DNA from: Nitrospirales bacterium | GTDB lineage: Bacteria > Nitrospirota > Nitrospiria > Nitrospirales > UBA8639 | Assembly: GCA_022825885.1 (NCBI GenBank) | Contig: JAJDVY010000011.1 | Location: 1 to 46,642 of the forward strand | Length of the DNA: 46,642 nucleotides | Direction: 5' to 3' | In this document: in pieces, positions 32,024-42,067 of the stretch | How the letters are laid out: every line of letters starts with the position of its first letter | Position numbering within the stretch: position 1 is the stretch's first letter | Made by a program: the position numbers and the translations under genes | Notes under the pieces: generated by a model | What the model was told of the DNA's origin: nothing | Seen by the model: only the letters and a program-made list of their open reading frames with translations | The model's database searches: none

Positions 32024-34471
32024 ATGACTGAAGAACTTCACCCTGTCCCGTCAAACGTCGATATTCCCGACGATTTACCGTTGATTCCCGTGAGGGACAT
32101 CGTGGTTTTTCCGTACATGGTGCTGCCACTGTTTGTCGGACGGGACATGTCGATCAAAGCGATCGAAACGGCCCTCGCCGGCAATAGAATGGTCCTCCTG
32201 GCAACGCAGAAAGCCCATGACACGGAAACGCCGACACCAGCCGACATATTCGAAACCGGCACGGTCGGCATGATTATGCGCATGCTGAAGCTCCCTGACG
32301 AACGGATCAAAATTCTGGTCCAGGGTCTGACCAAGGCGAAAATCATCCACTATCTCCAATCCGAACCGTTTTACTCGGTTCGCATTCAACCCTTCCCGGC
32401 CACTCAGGAACCGGCAACGTCCCTCGAGACCGAAGCCGTCATTCGAACGGCAAAGGAAGGGGTGGACCGGATCGCCGGTCTGGGGAAAGTGCTCATGCCG
32501 GACGTCATGATGGTCATCGAAAACATGGATGAACCCGGCCGACTGGCTGACCTCATCGTATCGAACCTTGGATTGAAAGTGGAAGTGACCCAGGAAATTT
32601 TGGAAACCGACGATCCGGTGACCAAATTGAAACGCGTCACGGAGATCCTCTCAAAAGAAATTGACGTCTTATCGATGCAACAAAAAATCCAGGCCGACGC
32701 CAAAGACGAGATCGATAAAACGCAACGGGAATATTTTCTGCGCGAGCAATTGAAAGCCATTCAAAAAGAACTGGGGGAACTGGATGACCGGGCCGAAGAA
32801 GTTGCGGAATTTCGAAAACGCATTGAAGAGTGCCGCATGCCGGATAAAGTCCTGAAGGAAGCGGAAAAACAATTAAAGCGTCTCGAAAAGATGCACCCCG
32901 ACACTGCCGAGGCGGCAACCGTCCGCACCTACATGGAATGGATGGTTGAAATTCCGTGGAGTCATGCGTCCACGGACAACCTGGATATTGAAGCCGCCGG
33001 AAAGGTGCTCAACGAAGACCACTATGACCTGGAAAAGGTCAAGGAACGCATTCTCGAATACCTGGCCGTCCGCAAACTCAAAGAGAAGCTCAAAGGTCCG
33101 ATTTTGTGTTTTGTCGGTCCACCGGGCGTGGGAAAGACGTCGTTGGGGAAATCCATTGCTCGCGCCTTGGGTCGCGAGTTCGTGCGAATGAGCCTGGGTG
33201 GGGTGCGTGACGAAGCAGAAATCCGCGGACATCGCCGCACGTACGTCGGAGCCTTGCCCGGACGGATCATGCAAGGCATCAAACAGGCGGGAACCAATAA
33301 TCCCGTGTGCATGCTGGATGAAGTCGACAAAGTCGGGATGGATTTTCGCGGCGATCCTTCAGCCGCACTGTTGGAAGTGTTGGACCCCGAGCAAAACCAC
33401 GCGTTCACGGACCATTATTTGGGTGTCCCCTTCGACCTCAGCAACGTCATGTTCATCACGACGGCCAATCTCATCGACCCTATTCTTTCGGCTCTGCGGG
33501 ACCGGATGGAAATTATTGAAATTCCAGGATATACCGAAGAAGAAAAACTGGGGATCGCCCGCCGCTACCTCATCCCGCGGCAACTGGAAAAACACGGCAT
33601 TTCGGATCGACATTTCCGCATTGCCGATCTGGCCGTTCAGCGAATTGTGACTCACTATACGCGTGAAGCCGGCGTCCGCAACCTCGAACGGGAACTCGCC
33701 AACGCCATGAGGAAAGTCGCCAGGCGCGTGGCCGAAGGCAAACCGAAACTCCACTCCATCACGCCGCGCTCTCTCCGCACCTACATCGGCATTCCCAAAT
33801 ACCTGCCGGAAACCGAAAAGGAAAAAGACCAAGTCGGGTTGGCCATGGGGTTGGCCTGGACGGAAACGGGCGGGGAAACGCTTCATATCGAAGCCACGGG
33901 AATGCAGGGCAAAGGCAACCTGACCCTGACGGGCCATCTCGGCGACGTCATGAAGGAATCCGCTCAAGCGGCACTCAGCTACGTCCGGGCACAGGCCGGC
34001 CCGCTGGGCATCAAGGACGAAACCTTCTCGACAACCGACATTCATATTCACGTGCCCGCCGGCGCCATCCCCAAGGACGGGCCTTCAGCAGGGATTACCA
34101 TGGCAACGGCCCTCGCGTCGAATCTGTCGAATATTCCCGTCCGGCACGACGTCGCCATGACCGGAGAGATCACCCTCCGTGGACGCATTCTCCCCATCGG
34201 CGGGTTAAAAGAGAAAATCCTGGCGGCGAAGCGAGCCTCGATCCCACGTATCATTCTGCCCAAACGAAACGAAAAAGATTTGGAAGAACTGCCCAAACAC
34301 CTCCTGAAAAATATCAAGATCATCTTTGCGGAAACCGTTGATCAAGTCTTCGCGGCGGCGCTCCTGCGCCCGGCACGTCGCAAACCCAAACCAGCCGCAC
34401 GTGCCAAAACAGCGGCTTCAAAACGAAAGCAACGGGTGTCTGCTCTGCCTGCCAAAAAGGCTCGGCGGTGA
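32024..34471 (+). CDS. lon: ATP-dependent protease Lon
   Basis: 815 aa cytoplasmic AAA+ serine protease. Substrate-binding LAN domain ([20 protein letters not shown]) at about 20-215, coiled coil, AAA+ module with Walker A GPPGVGKT and Walker [10 protein letters not shown], then the Ser-Lys protease domain: Ser near 687 (KDGPSAGIT) and Lys near 730 ([13 protein letters not shown]). A Lys/Ala-rich tail of about 40 residues is longer than usual. ATG 32024 (MTEELHPV) suits the family; the frame is open to a GTG at 31946. It overlaps thiL. Confidence 0.95.
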   Translation: MTEELHPVPSNVDIPDDLPLIPVRDIVVFPYMVLPLFVGRDMSIKAIETALAGNRMVLLATQKAHDTETPTPADIFETGTVGMIMRMLKLPDERIKILVQGLTKAKIIHYLQSEPFYSVRIQPFPATQEPATSLETEAVIRTAKEGVDRIAGLGKVLMPDVMMVIENMDEPGRLADLIVSNLGLKVEVTQEILETDDPVTKLKRVTEILSKEIDVLSMQQKIQADAKDEIDKTQREYFLREQLKAIQKELGELDDRAEEVAEFRKRIEECRMPDKVLKEAEKQLKRLEKMHPDTAEAATVRTYMEWMVEIPWSHASTDNLDIEAAGKVLNEDHYDLEKVKERILEYLAVRKLKEKLKGPILCFVGPPGVGKTSLGKSIARALGREFVRMSLGGVRDEAEIRGHRRTYVGALPGRIMQGIKQAGTNNPVCMLDEVDKVGMDFRGDPSAALLEVLDPEQNHAFTDHYLGVPFDLSNVMFITTANLIDPILSALRDRMEIIEIPGYTEEEKLGIARRYLIPRQLEKHGISDRHFRIADLAVQRIVTHYTREAGVRNLERELANAMRKVARRVAEGKPKLHSITPRSLRTYIGIPKYLPETEKEKDQVGLAMGLAWTETGGETLHIEATGMQGKGNLTLTGHLGDVMKESAQAALSYVRAQAGPLGIKDETFSTTDIHIHVPAGAIPKDGPSAGITMATALASNLSNIPVRHDVAMTGEITLRGRILPIGGLKEKILAAKRASIPRIILPKRNEKDLEELPKHLLKNIKIIFAETVDQVFAAALLRPARRKPKPAARAKTAASKRKQRVSALPAKKARR

Positions 34472-35514
34472 ACCGCTCCTCCACGCGTGACTCCCTAAAG
34501 ACCATCGGAGAATTTGGTCTCATCCGAAACGTGAAACGCCAGTGGCCCGCGTCCTCTCCTTGGATTATCACCGGCATTGGCGACGATGCCGCTATTCTGA
34601 AAGCACGGCGCGGTGAACAGCTTCTGATCAGCACCGACATCCTGATGGGCAGTATCCATTTCGACTTGGACTATCAAACCCCGAAGGACTTGGGCTGGCG
34701 TGCGGGGGTGGCCAACCTCAGTGACATCGCAGCCATGGGAGGAACCCCACTGTACCTGCTCGTCTCGATAGCCGTTCCAGTCCGGGTTCCGCCCCGACAC
34801 GTTCGGGAACTCTATCGAGGAATCCAAGCGGCCTGTCACCCCTTCAACGTCGAATTGATCGGCGGGGACACCTCTTCATCGCCGTCGCAAATCTTTCTCA
34901 GCCTGACCATCGTGGGATCCATACGAGCCAATCGTGCGCTCACGAGAAACAAAGCTGAAATCGGTGACCGTCTTTACGTGACCGGAACCATCGGCGATTC
35001 CAACGCCGGTCTCCGCATTTTGCAAAGCCATCAGGCAAACCGTCGACCATTCCGCCGGTCAGCCGTTGAAACGTTTCTGATCCGGCGTCACCTGCGACCC
35101 GCCCCACGGATTCACATCGGACAACTCCTGGTTAACCGAAAGCTCGCCCACGCGGCAATCGATCTCTCCGACGGACTCTCTTCAGACGTGGGACACGTGT
35201 GCGAAGGAAGCCGGGTGGGGGCCGAGATCCACGCAGACGCCCTTCCGCTTTCTTCCCAACTGCGCGCCTTTGCCCGGCAAGATAAGACCGACCCCTTGAA
35301 CATCGCTCTCCGGGGGGGCGAAGATTATGAGCTCCTGTTTACCGCCCCGGCCAAACATCATCAGAACGTATTACGCGTCTCCGAGCAAACCAGGGTGCCC
35401 ATAACCTGTATTGGTGAAATCAAACCGAAAGCCTTCGGTCGACAACTTGCGCTCCCCGGAGGCCGGAAACAAAAACTGCCAAACGAGAGTTTTCAGCATT
35501 TCCGCAGCCGATAA
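34468..35514 (+). CDS. thiL: Thiamine-monophosphate kinase ThiL
   Basis: 348 aa. Phosphorylates TMP to thiamine diphosphate. Motifs: GIGDDAAIL, NLSDIAAMGG, IGGDTSSSPS, VTGTIGDSNAGLRIL, DLSDGLSSDVGH, GGEDYELLF. The start is GTG 34468, overlapping the lon stop (GTGA). The coupling to lon is unusual in function but clear in sequence. Confidence 0.93.
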   Translation: MNRSSTRDSLKTIGEFGLIRNVKRQWPASSPWIITGIGDDAAILKARRGEQLLISTDILMGSIHFDLDYQTPKDLGWRAGVANLSDIAAMGGTPLYLLVSIAVPVRVPPRHVRELYRGIQAACHPFNVELIGGDTSSSPSQIFLSLTIVGSIRANRALTRNKAEIGDRLYVTGTIGDSNAGLRILQSHQANRRPFRRSAVETFLIRRHLRPAPRIHIGQLLVNRKLAHAAIDLSDGLSSDVGHVCEGSRVGAEIHADALPLSSQLRAFARQDKTDPLNIALRGGEDYELLFTAPAKHHQNVLRVSEQTRVPITCIGEIKPKAFGRQLALPGGRKQKLPNESFQHFRSR

Positions 35515-35534
35515 GAGTTGCCGATTCCCACATC

Positions 35535-35993
35535 GTGGTCACACCCAACTATTTTCGCGCGAAAATACGGGAAGCGCTCCATCTCGGAGAAACGCCTCAT
35601 CGCACGGCCGTTGCGTTTGCCCTTGGCGTCTTCATCGCATTCACCCCGACCTACGGGCTGCATACGGCAAGCGTCGTGTTCCTGGCCTGGGCGCTCCGGC
35701 TGAATTTCCCGGCTATCCTGGCCGGCTCGCTCATCAATAATCCCTGGACGGTCATCCCGATTCTAGGAGCGACAATGTGGACGGGATTTTTTCTGTTGGG
35801 TATCCAGGACGTTCCGGACGTGTCCTGGAGTCATCTTTCCGCCGCCACGCTCTACGAAACGGTAGGGCCGTTTATTCTGCCGTTTACCCTGGGAGCGTTG
35901 ACCCTGAGCGTGCTGGGCGCCCTGCTTGCCTATCCTTTGGGATTGATCCTCATATCATGGTACCGCAAGCGGCCCATCGCGCAAAAAATGTAA
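35535..35993 (+). CDS. DUF2062 membrane protein
   Basis: 152 aa, three to four TM helices. The FALGVFIAFTPTYGLHT and NNPWTVIPI stretches are typical of DUF2062 proteins (E. coli YgjV/UPF type neighbours, function unknown). It begins at GTG 35535, 20 bases after thiL; there is no ATG near the N-terminus and no strong ribosome site. Probably inner membrane. Confidence 0.8.
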   Translation: MVTPNYFRAKIREALHLGETPHRTAVAFALGVFIAFTPTYGLHTASVVFLAWALRLNFPAILAGSLINNPWTVIPILGATMWTGFFLLGIQDVPDVSWSHLSAATLYETVGPFILPFTLGALTLSVLGALLAYPLGLILISWYRKRPIAQKM

Positions 35994-36123
35994 GCGCACG
36001 CCCCCGTCGATGACGACTCAGTTGCGACGACCGGAAACGCAGCATTGGTTGGTTGGTTGTTCGTTCTCCCACGCTACGGTAAGATTTGCGGGAACTCTTT
36101 CACCGACTCAGACTTGAAACCTG

Positions 36124-37506
36124 ATGACCGGCTCGATCCCTCACAACGTTTCCCTTATCGCCGACCCGATCCATCATTACATTCAATTTACGGTTCCCCA
36201 TTCTTCGCCTGGATCAAACGAAATCACCGAAAAAGATTTGATTGACTCTCCATGGCTCCAACGCCTTCGGTACATCTATCAATTGCAAAGCGCGCGATGG
36301 GTCTATCCGGCAGCGGAGCACAGCCGGTTTCAGCATTCGCTGGGCGCCATGCACTTGGCCGGTCAATATGCCAAGCACGTCTATCCCAGCTTGGCTCAAA
36401 CGGTTCGTGACGTTCCCTCCCTCCCCTACGTCGAAGCCTTGCTCAGGCTCACCGCCCTGCTCCACGACGTGGGACATGGTCCCTTTTGTCATTTTTTCGA
36501 TCACCACTTTCTTCACCGGTACGGGTTGTCCCACGAACACGTGAGTCAGGCCATTATTCGTCATGAAGTCGGTCCGCAGATCAAGCAAATCCGGCGGAGT
36601 CCTTCAGGAACGTTTGCAGACCATGAAACGATCGACCCCGAATACGTGGCGTTTCTGATTCTGAAAGAACCCAATAAACAGAATCGGTACTATCCCCGGT
36701 GGCTTCAGCTTCTTCGACCGTTAATCGGAGGATTATTTACGGCGGATAACTTTGATTACGTCCTGCGCGACTCCTATATGTGCGGCGTCGCGATCGGACC
36801 GGTGGATATTCCCCGGCTGATCCATTACACCTTGATCACGCCCAAGGGGTTGACCATTCACAAGAACGGATTGCCCGCCCTCCAGATGTTTCTCAACGCC
36901 AGGCTCTATCTGTATGCCAACGTATATTTTCACCGCACCTCCCGTGCCATCGATCTCCACCTCCTGGAGATTTTCCACGAAACCATGGAATGTATTTTCC
37001 CTCACAACCCCCTGCAACACATGGAACAATATCTTCGACTGACGGATTGGTCGTTGCTGGAAACGGTCCGCGCCTGGGAATCGTCTTCGAATCGCAAAAA
37101 ACGACGGATTGGATATGAATGGGCCCGGGTGTTGGGACGACAGGTCAAATGGAAAACGGCGTACAGCAGGGTGCTGACGATTCGAGACTGCCGTCCCCGA
37201 GGACCGGCGGCGACACCGGCCAAGCTGGAATCCCATATTCGTCAACATTTACCCCGGCGACTGCGAGGGCTGACATTTCGAGTCGACATCGCCAGCAAGG
37301 ATACCCGGCCTTTCAACGTGTTGAACATGGGCCAATTCCAGTTTTACCTCTACGACCCCGCGACCGGGTCCGTTGAAAAAGAAAAACTTCAAGAATTAAT
37401 GGAGTTTTTGCCGGCACAGATTGTCCAACTCCGGATCTTCGCCGAAGATCATCAGGCCGATGCCGCCTTAGCCATGGCAACCGAACGGGTTCTTCAGAAG
37501 CAATGA
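36124..37506 (+). CDS. HD-domain phosphohydrolase (SAMHD1/dNTPase-like)
   Basis: 460 aa. The metal-dependent HD signature is spread over H71 (RFQHSLG), H114-D115 (ALLHDVGHGPF) and the aspartates near 208-211 (TADNFDYVLRDS). The N-terminal DPIHHYIQF and LQRLRYIYQLQ stretches are shared with dGTPase/SAMHD1-type proteins. It probably hydrolyses a nucleotide triphosphate, substrate unproven. ATG 36124 lacks a good ribosome site. The 130 bp upstream have no gene. It is convergent with lptD, 22 bases apart. Confidence 0.85.
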   Translation: MTGSIPHNVSLIADPIHHYIQFTVPHSSPGSNEITEKDLIDSPWLQRLRYIYQLQSARWVYPAAEHSRFQHSLGAMHLAGQYAKHVYPSLAQTVRDVPSLPYVEALLRLTALLHDVGHGPFCHFFDHHFLHRYGLSHEHVSQAIIRHEVGPQIKQIRRSPSGTFADHETIDPEYVAFLILKEPNKQNRYYPRWLQLLRPLIGGLFTADNFDYVLRDSYMCGVAIGPVDIPRLIHYTLITPKGLTIHKNGLPALQMFLNARLYLYANVYFHRTSRAIDLHLLEIFHETMECIFPHNPLQHMEQYLRLTDWSLLETVRAWESSSNRKKRRIGYEWARVLGRQVKWKTAYSRVLTIRDCRPRGPAATPAKLESHIRQHLPRRLRGLTFRVDIASKDTRPFNVLNMGQFQFYLYDPATGSVEKEKLQELMEFLPAQIVQLRIFAEDHQADAALAMATERVLQKQ

Positions 37507-37528
37507 GAAAAGGAAAAAGCGGCGGCGC

Positions 37529-39808
37529 TCAGGACCACGGCAAATCCGGTTCATCCTGAAGAAGCGGGCCTAGAATGCGCTTGAAAATTTGGGTGCCTAA
37601 TCCGGTGGTCGCACCCAAACCACGCAACGTGAGGAAAAAATTGAATTGATTGCGTTCGGGAAGACCGTTACCGCCGGCCAAGCGAATATAATACAGCCCC
37701 AGCGACCAGCATTGACAGGGATTTTGATAGAAACCCACGACGTCCCATTCAGGAGTCTGACCCGTGACAAAATCATGATAGGCCTTGGTCCCCACCGTCC
37801 ATCCCCATGGAAGACGGACCGCGCCGCCCGCGCCGAAAAAGTTGATTTCCGATTGAGCGGCCAATACCTCATTAAAGGACACCGGATTCCAGATATCTCC
37901 CCGTCGGGGAAGCAAGCCTGATCGTGCATAGCGATACCCCAATTGCACGTATGCCCGTTGGTGAGCCTGCACCATGACGTCTGAATTGAATTGCGATAAT
38001 TCACTGCTCTCCGGATCATAGAACGTATCAAGACTCAGGCGGAAACGGTCCAGGACGTCCGGCAATTGCGTCGCCGGAAATTCAAACGTCGCTCGCCCCC
38101 ACACATCCGAGAACTTTTGCGCCGAACCCGGCGTGGAAGCGAGATGGTAACTTTGGGCAATCATCACGTCCATCAACGTCGCGGACCGTTTGCCGCTCCG
38201 CTCATCCTGCAACCTGGTTCTCAGGGAATACGTCACCAGGTGCTTCTTCAGAAGATTATCGGTCGCATCGATCTGTAAAAGATCGGACTGCCTGGTCGCG
38301 GGCACGTATTCGTAGAACACTCGCGGCTCAAGAGTGTGACGCAGTCGATGCCCGGTCCCTGTCTGAAATCCACGCGAGACGTTGGAAACCGCATCCAAGC
38401 CCAGCCAAAACGTCCCACGTTCCCGAGCATTATCGTGAACCCGCCCCCGGGAATAGAGAACTTGCCTGACTTTGAATTGCGGACGAAGACCGACCACGTG
38501 CCCCACGTGCAACCCATGAACGGCCAGGGACGGCATGACGTCGAAACGGCTCACGTTGCTCCCTCGTTCACGGGCGAAATGCACAAACGTCGAATCCAGT
38601 CCGACATCGAGACTCGCCGATTCCGCATCCAGGGCCAACCGATGCCCGAACCGGTGACCGATTTCCGGCAGCCGTTGAAACGTATCCCGGCCTCCGGTAT
38701 CCAGCGGTTGCAGGTATTGGGCCCTGAGATAAGCCGCGCCTCCCGGCAGGCGGCGCGTGACGTGCAACACGGATTCCTGGCTGGGCAATGCCCGGGAAAT
38801 CCCGGAAGCACTCAGGTCCCGCAAGAGTCTCCGGTCCGTGGCATAGTTGACTTTGGCTTGAATCAGCAGGTCGTCCCGCATGTGGTGAACGTGCGCCCCG
38901 GTCACTTGTGCGCGAGCCCGTTCCACGTCGGTATCATTAAACGCATTGACCAGCCATCGCCCTCTCGACCGGCGATTCAAGACGTAACGATACGCCACGT
39001 CGCCTCCCTGCCCCCGTTTGGTCAGGATTTGCGGGGCGATGGTCAGGTCCTGGCTGGGAGAAAGCGCCCAATAGAACCCCTGTCGATATTGAACACCCAA
39101 CACATTGTCGAACCCGATGGTCGGAACCAGAAACCCGGTTTTCCTGGCATTGGGCATCGGATAGCGCAACACGGGGACCGGGACGACGGGCTGGTTGCGA
39201 ATATTCAACCATGCATTTTTTGCGAAAACACTGTCACCCTGCTCCACGTCCACGTCCTGAAACGAAAAACTCCAATCGGGAATTTGCCCGTCATCCGCTT
39301 TGCAATTCGTAAACGAGCCGTCCTTCACGCGATAGTGGGTTTCGGAAAACCGTTGGAGGAGACGCCCGCGGAGCCACGTCCCCGTCTCCTTCAAGAAGAT
39401 CTTGCCGTTGACCACAAGAACGGATTCCGTATTCACGTTGATGGTCATTTCCTCCGCCCACACGTCGTTCACTTGATCCTTGAGATGAACGTGACCGGCC
39501 GCCGTCAACCGGCCGGAGAGCTTGTGAAGGGCGGCTTGGTCGGCGGTCAACCGAACGTCGCCCTGCGTCACCACCACCGAGCCAATGGCCTTGAATTCCT
39601 CCGTTCGTTGATCGAATTCGGTTCGTTCGGCCGTGATACGAAGCGCGGAAGCTTCACCGGGGTGTTCCGTCTTCAAGGTTTCAGACACGGACAACGCATG
39701 GACCCCACTCGCCGTCGCGAATATGACTTGAACGGCACACAGGAGACCGGTTGCGGCAACCCGCTTGGCGGCACGCACCCGGCGACGCTTATCCCAGGAC
39801 AGGTTCAT
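37529..39808 (-). CDS. lptD: LPS assembly protein LptD
   Basis: 759 aa outer-membrane translocon that inserts LPS in the outer leaflet with LptE. Signal peptide, then an OstA/LptA-like jellyroll (ALRITAERTEFDQRTEEFKA, then GDVRLTADQA), FTNCKADDGQIPDWSF carrying a Cys, a QPVVPVPVLRYPMP linker, and a 26-strand barrel ending in NFFLTLRGLG. Cysteines at the C-terminus (NPCQCWSLGL) could pair with the N-terminal one. ATG 39808 has GGGAA upstream; it overlaps folC by 20 bases. Confidence 0.92.
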   Translation of the reverse strand: MNLSWDKRRRVRAAKRVAATGLLCAVQVIFATASGVHALSVSETLKTEHPGEASALRITAERTEFDQRTEEFKAIGSVVVTQGDVRLTADQAALHKLSGRLTAAGHVHLKDQVNDVWAEEMTINVNTESVLVVNGKIFLKETGTWLRGRLLQRFSETHYRVKDGSFTNCKADDGQIPDWSFSFQDVDVEQGDSVFAKNAWLNIRNQPVVPVPVLRYPMPNARKTGFLVPTIGFDNVLGVQYRQGFYWALSPSQDLTIAPQILTKRGQGGDVAYRYVLNRRSRGRWLVNAFNDTDVERARAQVTGAHVHHMRDDLLIQAKVNYATDRRLLRDLSASGISRALPSQESVLHVTRRLPGGAAYLRAQYLQPLDTGGRDTFQRLPEIGHRFGHRLALDAESASLDVGLDSTFVHFARERGSNVSRFDVMPSLAVHGLHVGHVVGLRPQFKVRQVLYSRGRVHDNARERGTFWLGLDAVSNVSRGFQTGTGHRLRHTLEPRVFYEYVPATRQSDLLQIDATDNLLKKHLVTYSLRTRLQDERSGKRSATLMDVMIAQSYHLASTPGSAQKFSDVWGRATFEFPATQLPDVLDRFRLSLDTFYDPESSELSQFNSDVMVQAHQRAYVQLGYRYARSGLLPRRGDIWNPVSFNEVLAAQSEINFFGAGGAVRLPWGWTVGTKAYHDFVTGQTPEWDVVGFYQNPCQCWSLGLYYIRLAGGNGLPERNQFNFFLTLRGLGATTGLGTQIFKRILGPLLQDEPDLPWS

Positions 39809-41090
39809 AAGCATTTCCCGTCATCAGACTTTTCACGTGCCCGACAAGGAACAAGGATCCCGTCACACAGATCAGGTCGTTGTCATTCGCCAGATCCGTT
39901 GCCAGGTCAAAAGCCGCCTCCGGCACATCACATTCGTACGCCGGACGATCAATGTACGGCAGGGCTTCGTTCAGGGTGCGCACGGTGGCTGCCCTGAAAG
40001 AATTGATCCGCGTCAAAATCACCACGTCGGCAAGCGGGACCAACGTCTTCAAAAATGCGGAAAGGTTCTTGTCCTGCATCATCCCGACCACCAGGATCAG
40101 ACGACACCCTTGTTGTTCGGAAAGACGCCGTTGCAAATGGATTTTGAGGCATTCCGCCGCAGCCGGATTGTGGGCTCCATCGCAGAGGATCTCAGGATGA
40201 CGCCGGAGCCGTTCGAGCCGGCCCGGCCAGGAAACCTGCTCCAGGCCCAGCCTGACGGCCCGTTCGGAAATCCGGATCCGTGGCGTCACACCAGCTTCGA
40301 GGAGCGCGATGGCACAGGCCGCGTTCATCGCTTGATGCTCGCCGTCCAGCGCACAACGAAGGCTCGGGTATTTGCGATCCATCCCGATGAAATCAAAGGC
40401 GCCGGATGAATGGGAAATGCTCATAAATTCCCTGCCGAATGCGAACGTCCGTGCCTGCTTCTGTCGCGCCTGCTCTTCCAGGACAACGGCTACCGACGGC
40501 TCGACCGGACCCACAACCAGCGGAACGTCCTGCTTCACGATTCCCGCTTTCTCGAAGGCAATCGCTTCCAGGGATGACCCCAGGTGCTTCTCATGATCGA
40601 ATGAAATGTTCGTAATGATTGTTCCGATCGGCCGGCAGACGTTTGTCGCGTCGAATCTTCCTCCCAGACCGACTTCCAGTACCGCGACGTCCACCCGTTC
40701 TTCGGCGAAATATTGAAAGGCCAGGGCAGTGGCCACTTCAAAAAACGTGGGCGGTATGGCAAAGGACGGCAGAGCTTGGATGTTGTCAAACAGGTCGACA
40801 ACGCGATCTCCGGGGATGCAACGCCCCTGAACTTGGATTCGTTCGGAAAAATCAAGAAGGTGCGGAGAGGTGTACAACCCAACGCGGACCCCGGCAGCCC
40901 TCAGAATCGACGCCGTGATGGCAGCCACGGATCCTTTCCCGTTGGTTCCGGCCACGTGCAGAACCGGAACACGCTCTTGGGGGTTTCCGAGTTCCGACAA
41001 TAAAGAGGAAATCGTGTCGAGTCCCAGATGGACGCCGAATTGTTGCAACTCGTAGAGACGTTCCCTTGCAGCTTCGTAGGAGGGCTTCAT
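39789..41090 (-). CDS. folC: Folylpolyglutamate/dihydrofolate synthase FolC
   Basis: 433 aa Mur-ligase-like enzyme adding glutamate to folates. Motifs: HVAGTNGKGSVAA (P-loop), YTSPHLLDFSERI, FFEVATALAF, EVGLGGRFDATNV, FDHEKHLGSSLEAIAFEKAG and ILCDGAHNPAA. ATG 41090 has GGAG seven bases upstream; TTG 41117 is also in frame. It lies 35 bases after accD, the common accD-folC pairing. Confidence 0.93.
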   Translation of the reverse strand: MKPSYEAARERLYELQQFGVHLGLDTISSLLSELGNPQERVPVLHVAGTNGKGSVAAITASILRAAGVRVGLYTSPHLLDFSERIQVQGRCIPGDRVVDLFDNIQALPSFAIPPTFFEVATALAFQYFAEERVDVAVLEVGLGGRFDATNVCRPIGTIITNISFDHEKHLGSSLEAIAFEKAGIVKQDVPLVVGPVEPSVAVVLEEQARQKQARTFAFGREFMSISHSSGAFDFIGMDRKYPSLRCALDGEHQAMNAACAIALLEAGVTPRIRISERAVRLGLEQVSWPGRLERLRRHPEILCDGAHNPAAAECLKIHLQRRLSEQQGCRLILVVGMMQDKNLSAFLKTLVPLADVVILTRINSFRAATVRTLNEALPYIDRPAYECDVPEAAFDLATDLANDNDLICVTGSLFLVGHVKSLMTGNAYEPVLG

Positions 41091-41125
41091 TGACGATCTC
41101 CATGTCCAGCCTGTCAACGTCCCTA

Positions 41126-41971
41126 TCAGACGACGGCACCCAAGTGCCGAAAAACGGTGTGCAGCGTCTGCCGAAGACGGGGCCGGCTCACGATAGCGTC
41201 GATCATACCATGTTCGAGCAAAAATTCCGCGCGCTGAAACCCGTCCGGCAATCGCTGTTTGATTGTCTGCTCAATGACGCGGGGGCCTGCAAACCCGATG
41301 AGGGCTTTTGGCTCAGCCAGGATGACGTCCCCCAACATCGCCACGCTCGCGGTCACGCCCCCAAAGGTTGGATCCGTCAGGAGCGAAACGAACGGCACCC
41401 CGGCTTCATGAAGCCGGGCCATGGACGCCGACGTCCTGGCCATTTGCATGAGGGAGAAGATGCCTTCCTGCATTCTTGCCCCGCCTGACGTCGTCACAAG
41501 TAAGAATGGCGTGTTGCCCTCGACGGCCCGGTCAGCCGCACGACAGATCTTTTCTCCCACCACGGACCCCATGCTGCCGCCCATGAATCCAAAATCAAAG
41601 ACGCCCACGATGACCGGACAAGCCTGAAGTCTGCCTTCCCCCGTGACAATGGCATCACGTCTGCCGGTCTTCTTCTGATAGATCTCGATTCGGACGGGAT
41701 AGGATTGCGTATCGGCAAACGCCAGAGGGTCGCCTGGGGACAAGTCGTCGTCCCACTCCTGGAAACTGCCGGGATCAAGCAAGACGTCAAGCCGTTCAGG
41801 GACCGACAGGGGAAAGTGATATCCGCACTTGGGACAGAGTTTGAAATTCTGATCGACTTCTTTTCGATACACGACGGCACGGCAGAAGGCACACTTGATC
41901 CACATGCCTTCTACAATGTTCAGCTTGCCTTTTTCTCGTTCTTCCGGCGAGCCTTTCTTAAACCAACTCAT
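41126..41971 (-). CDS. accD: Acetyl-CoA carboxylase carboxyltransferase subunit beta
   Basis: 281 aa. N-terminal zinc ribbon WIKCAFCRAV...KLCPKCGYHF (four Cys), then the crotonase-like fold with TTSGGARMQEG, TDPTFGGVTAS and GFAGPRVIEQT. It carries out malonyl-CoA formation with AccA. ATG 41971 (MSWFKKG) has AAAGG five bases upstream; the longer frame to 42067 is unlikely. In the 96 bp before it a 13-bp motif (GCCTGTCCCCGAC) is repeated in tandem. Confidence 0.94.
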   Translation of the reverse strand: MSWFKKGSPEEREKGKLNIVEGMWIKCAFCRAVVYRKEVDQNFKLCPKCGYHFPLSVPERLDVLLDPGSFQEWDDDLSPGDPLAFADTQSYPVRIEIYQKKTGRRDAIVTGEGRLQACPVIVGVFDFGFMGGSMGSVVGEKICRAADRAVEGNTPFLLVTTSGGARMQEGIFSLMQMARTSASMARLHEAGVPFVSLLTDPTFGGVTASVAMLGDVILAEPKALIGFAGPRVIEQTIKQRLPDGFQRAEFLLEHGMIDAIVSRPRLRQTLHTVFRHLGAVV

Positions 41972-42067
41972 CGAGACCTTTTCCCAAGCCTGTCCCCGAC
42001 GCCTGTCCCCGACGTTTGTAATCGGGGATCTCATCGAGGAGGCAAGAACCAACAACGGCGGGAACAA

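Noticed and set aside
38336-39997. Long plus-strand ORF (553 codons) antisense to lptD
   Set aside because: LptD on the minus strand has clear domains and operon context; the antisense frame has none.
41988-42013. Tandem 13-bp repeat before accD as an operator
   Set aside because: It has only two copies in a GC-rich gap with no symmetry or known match; most likely a chance duplication.
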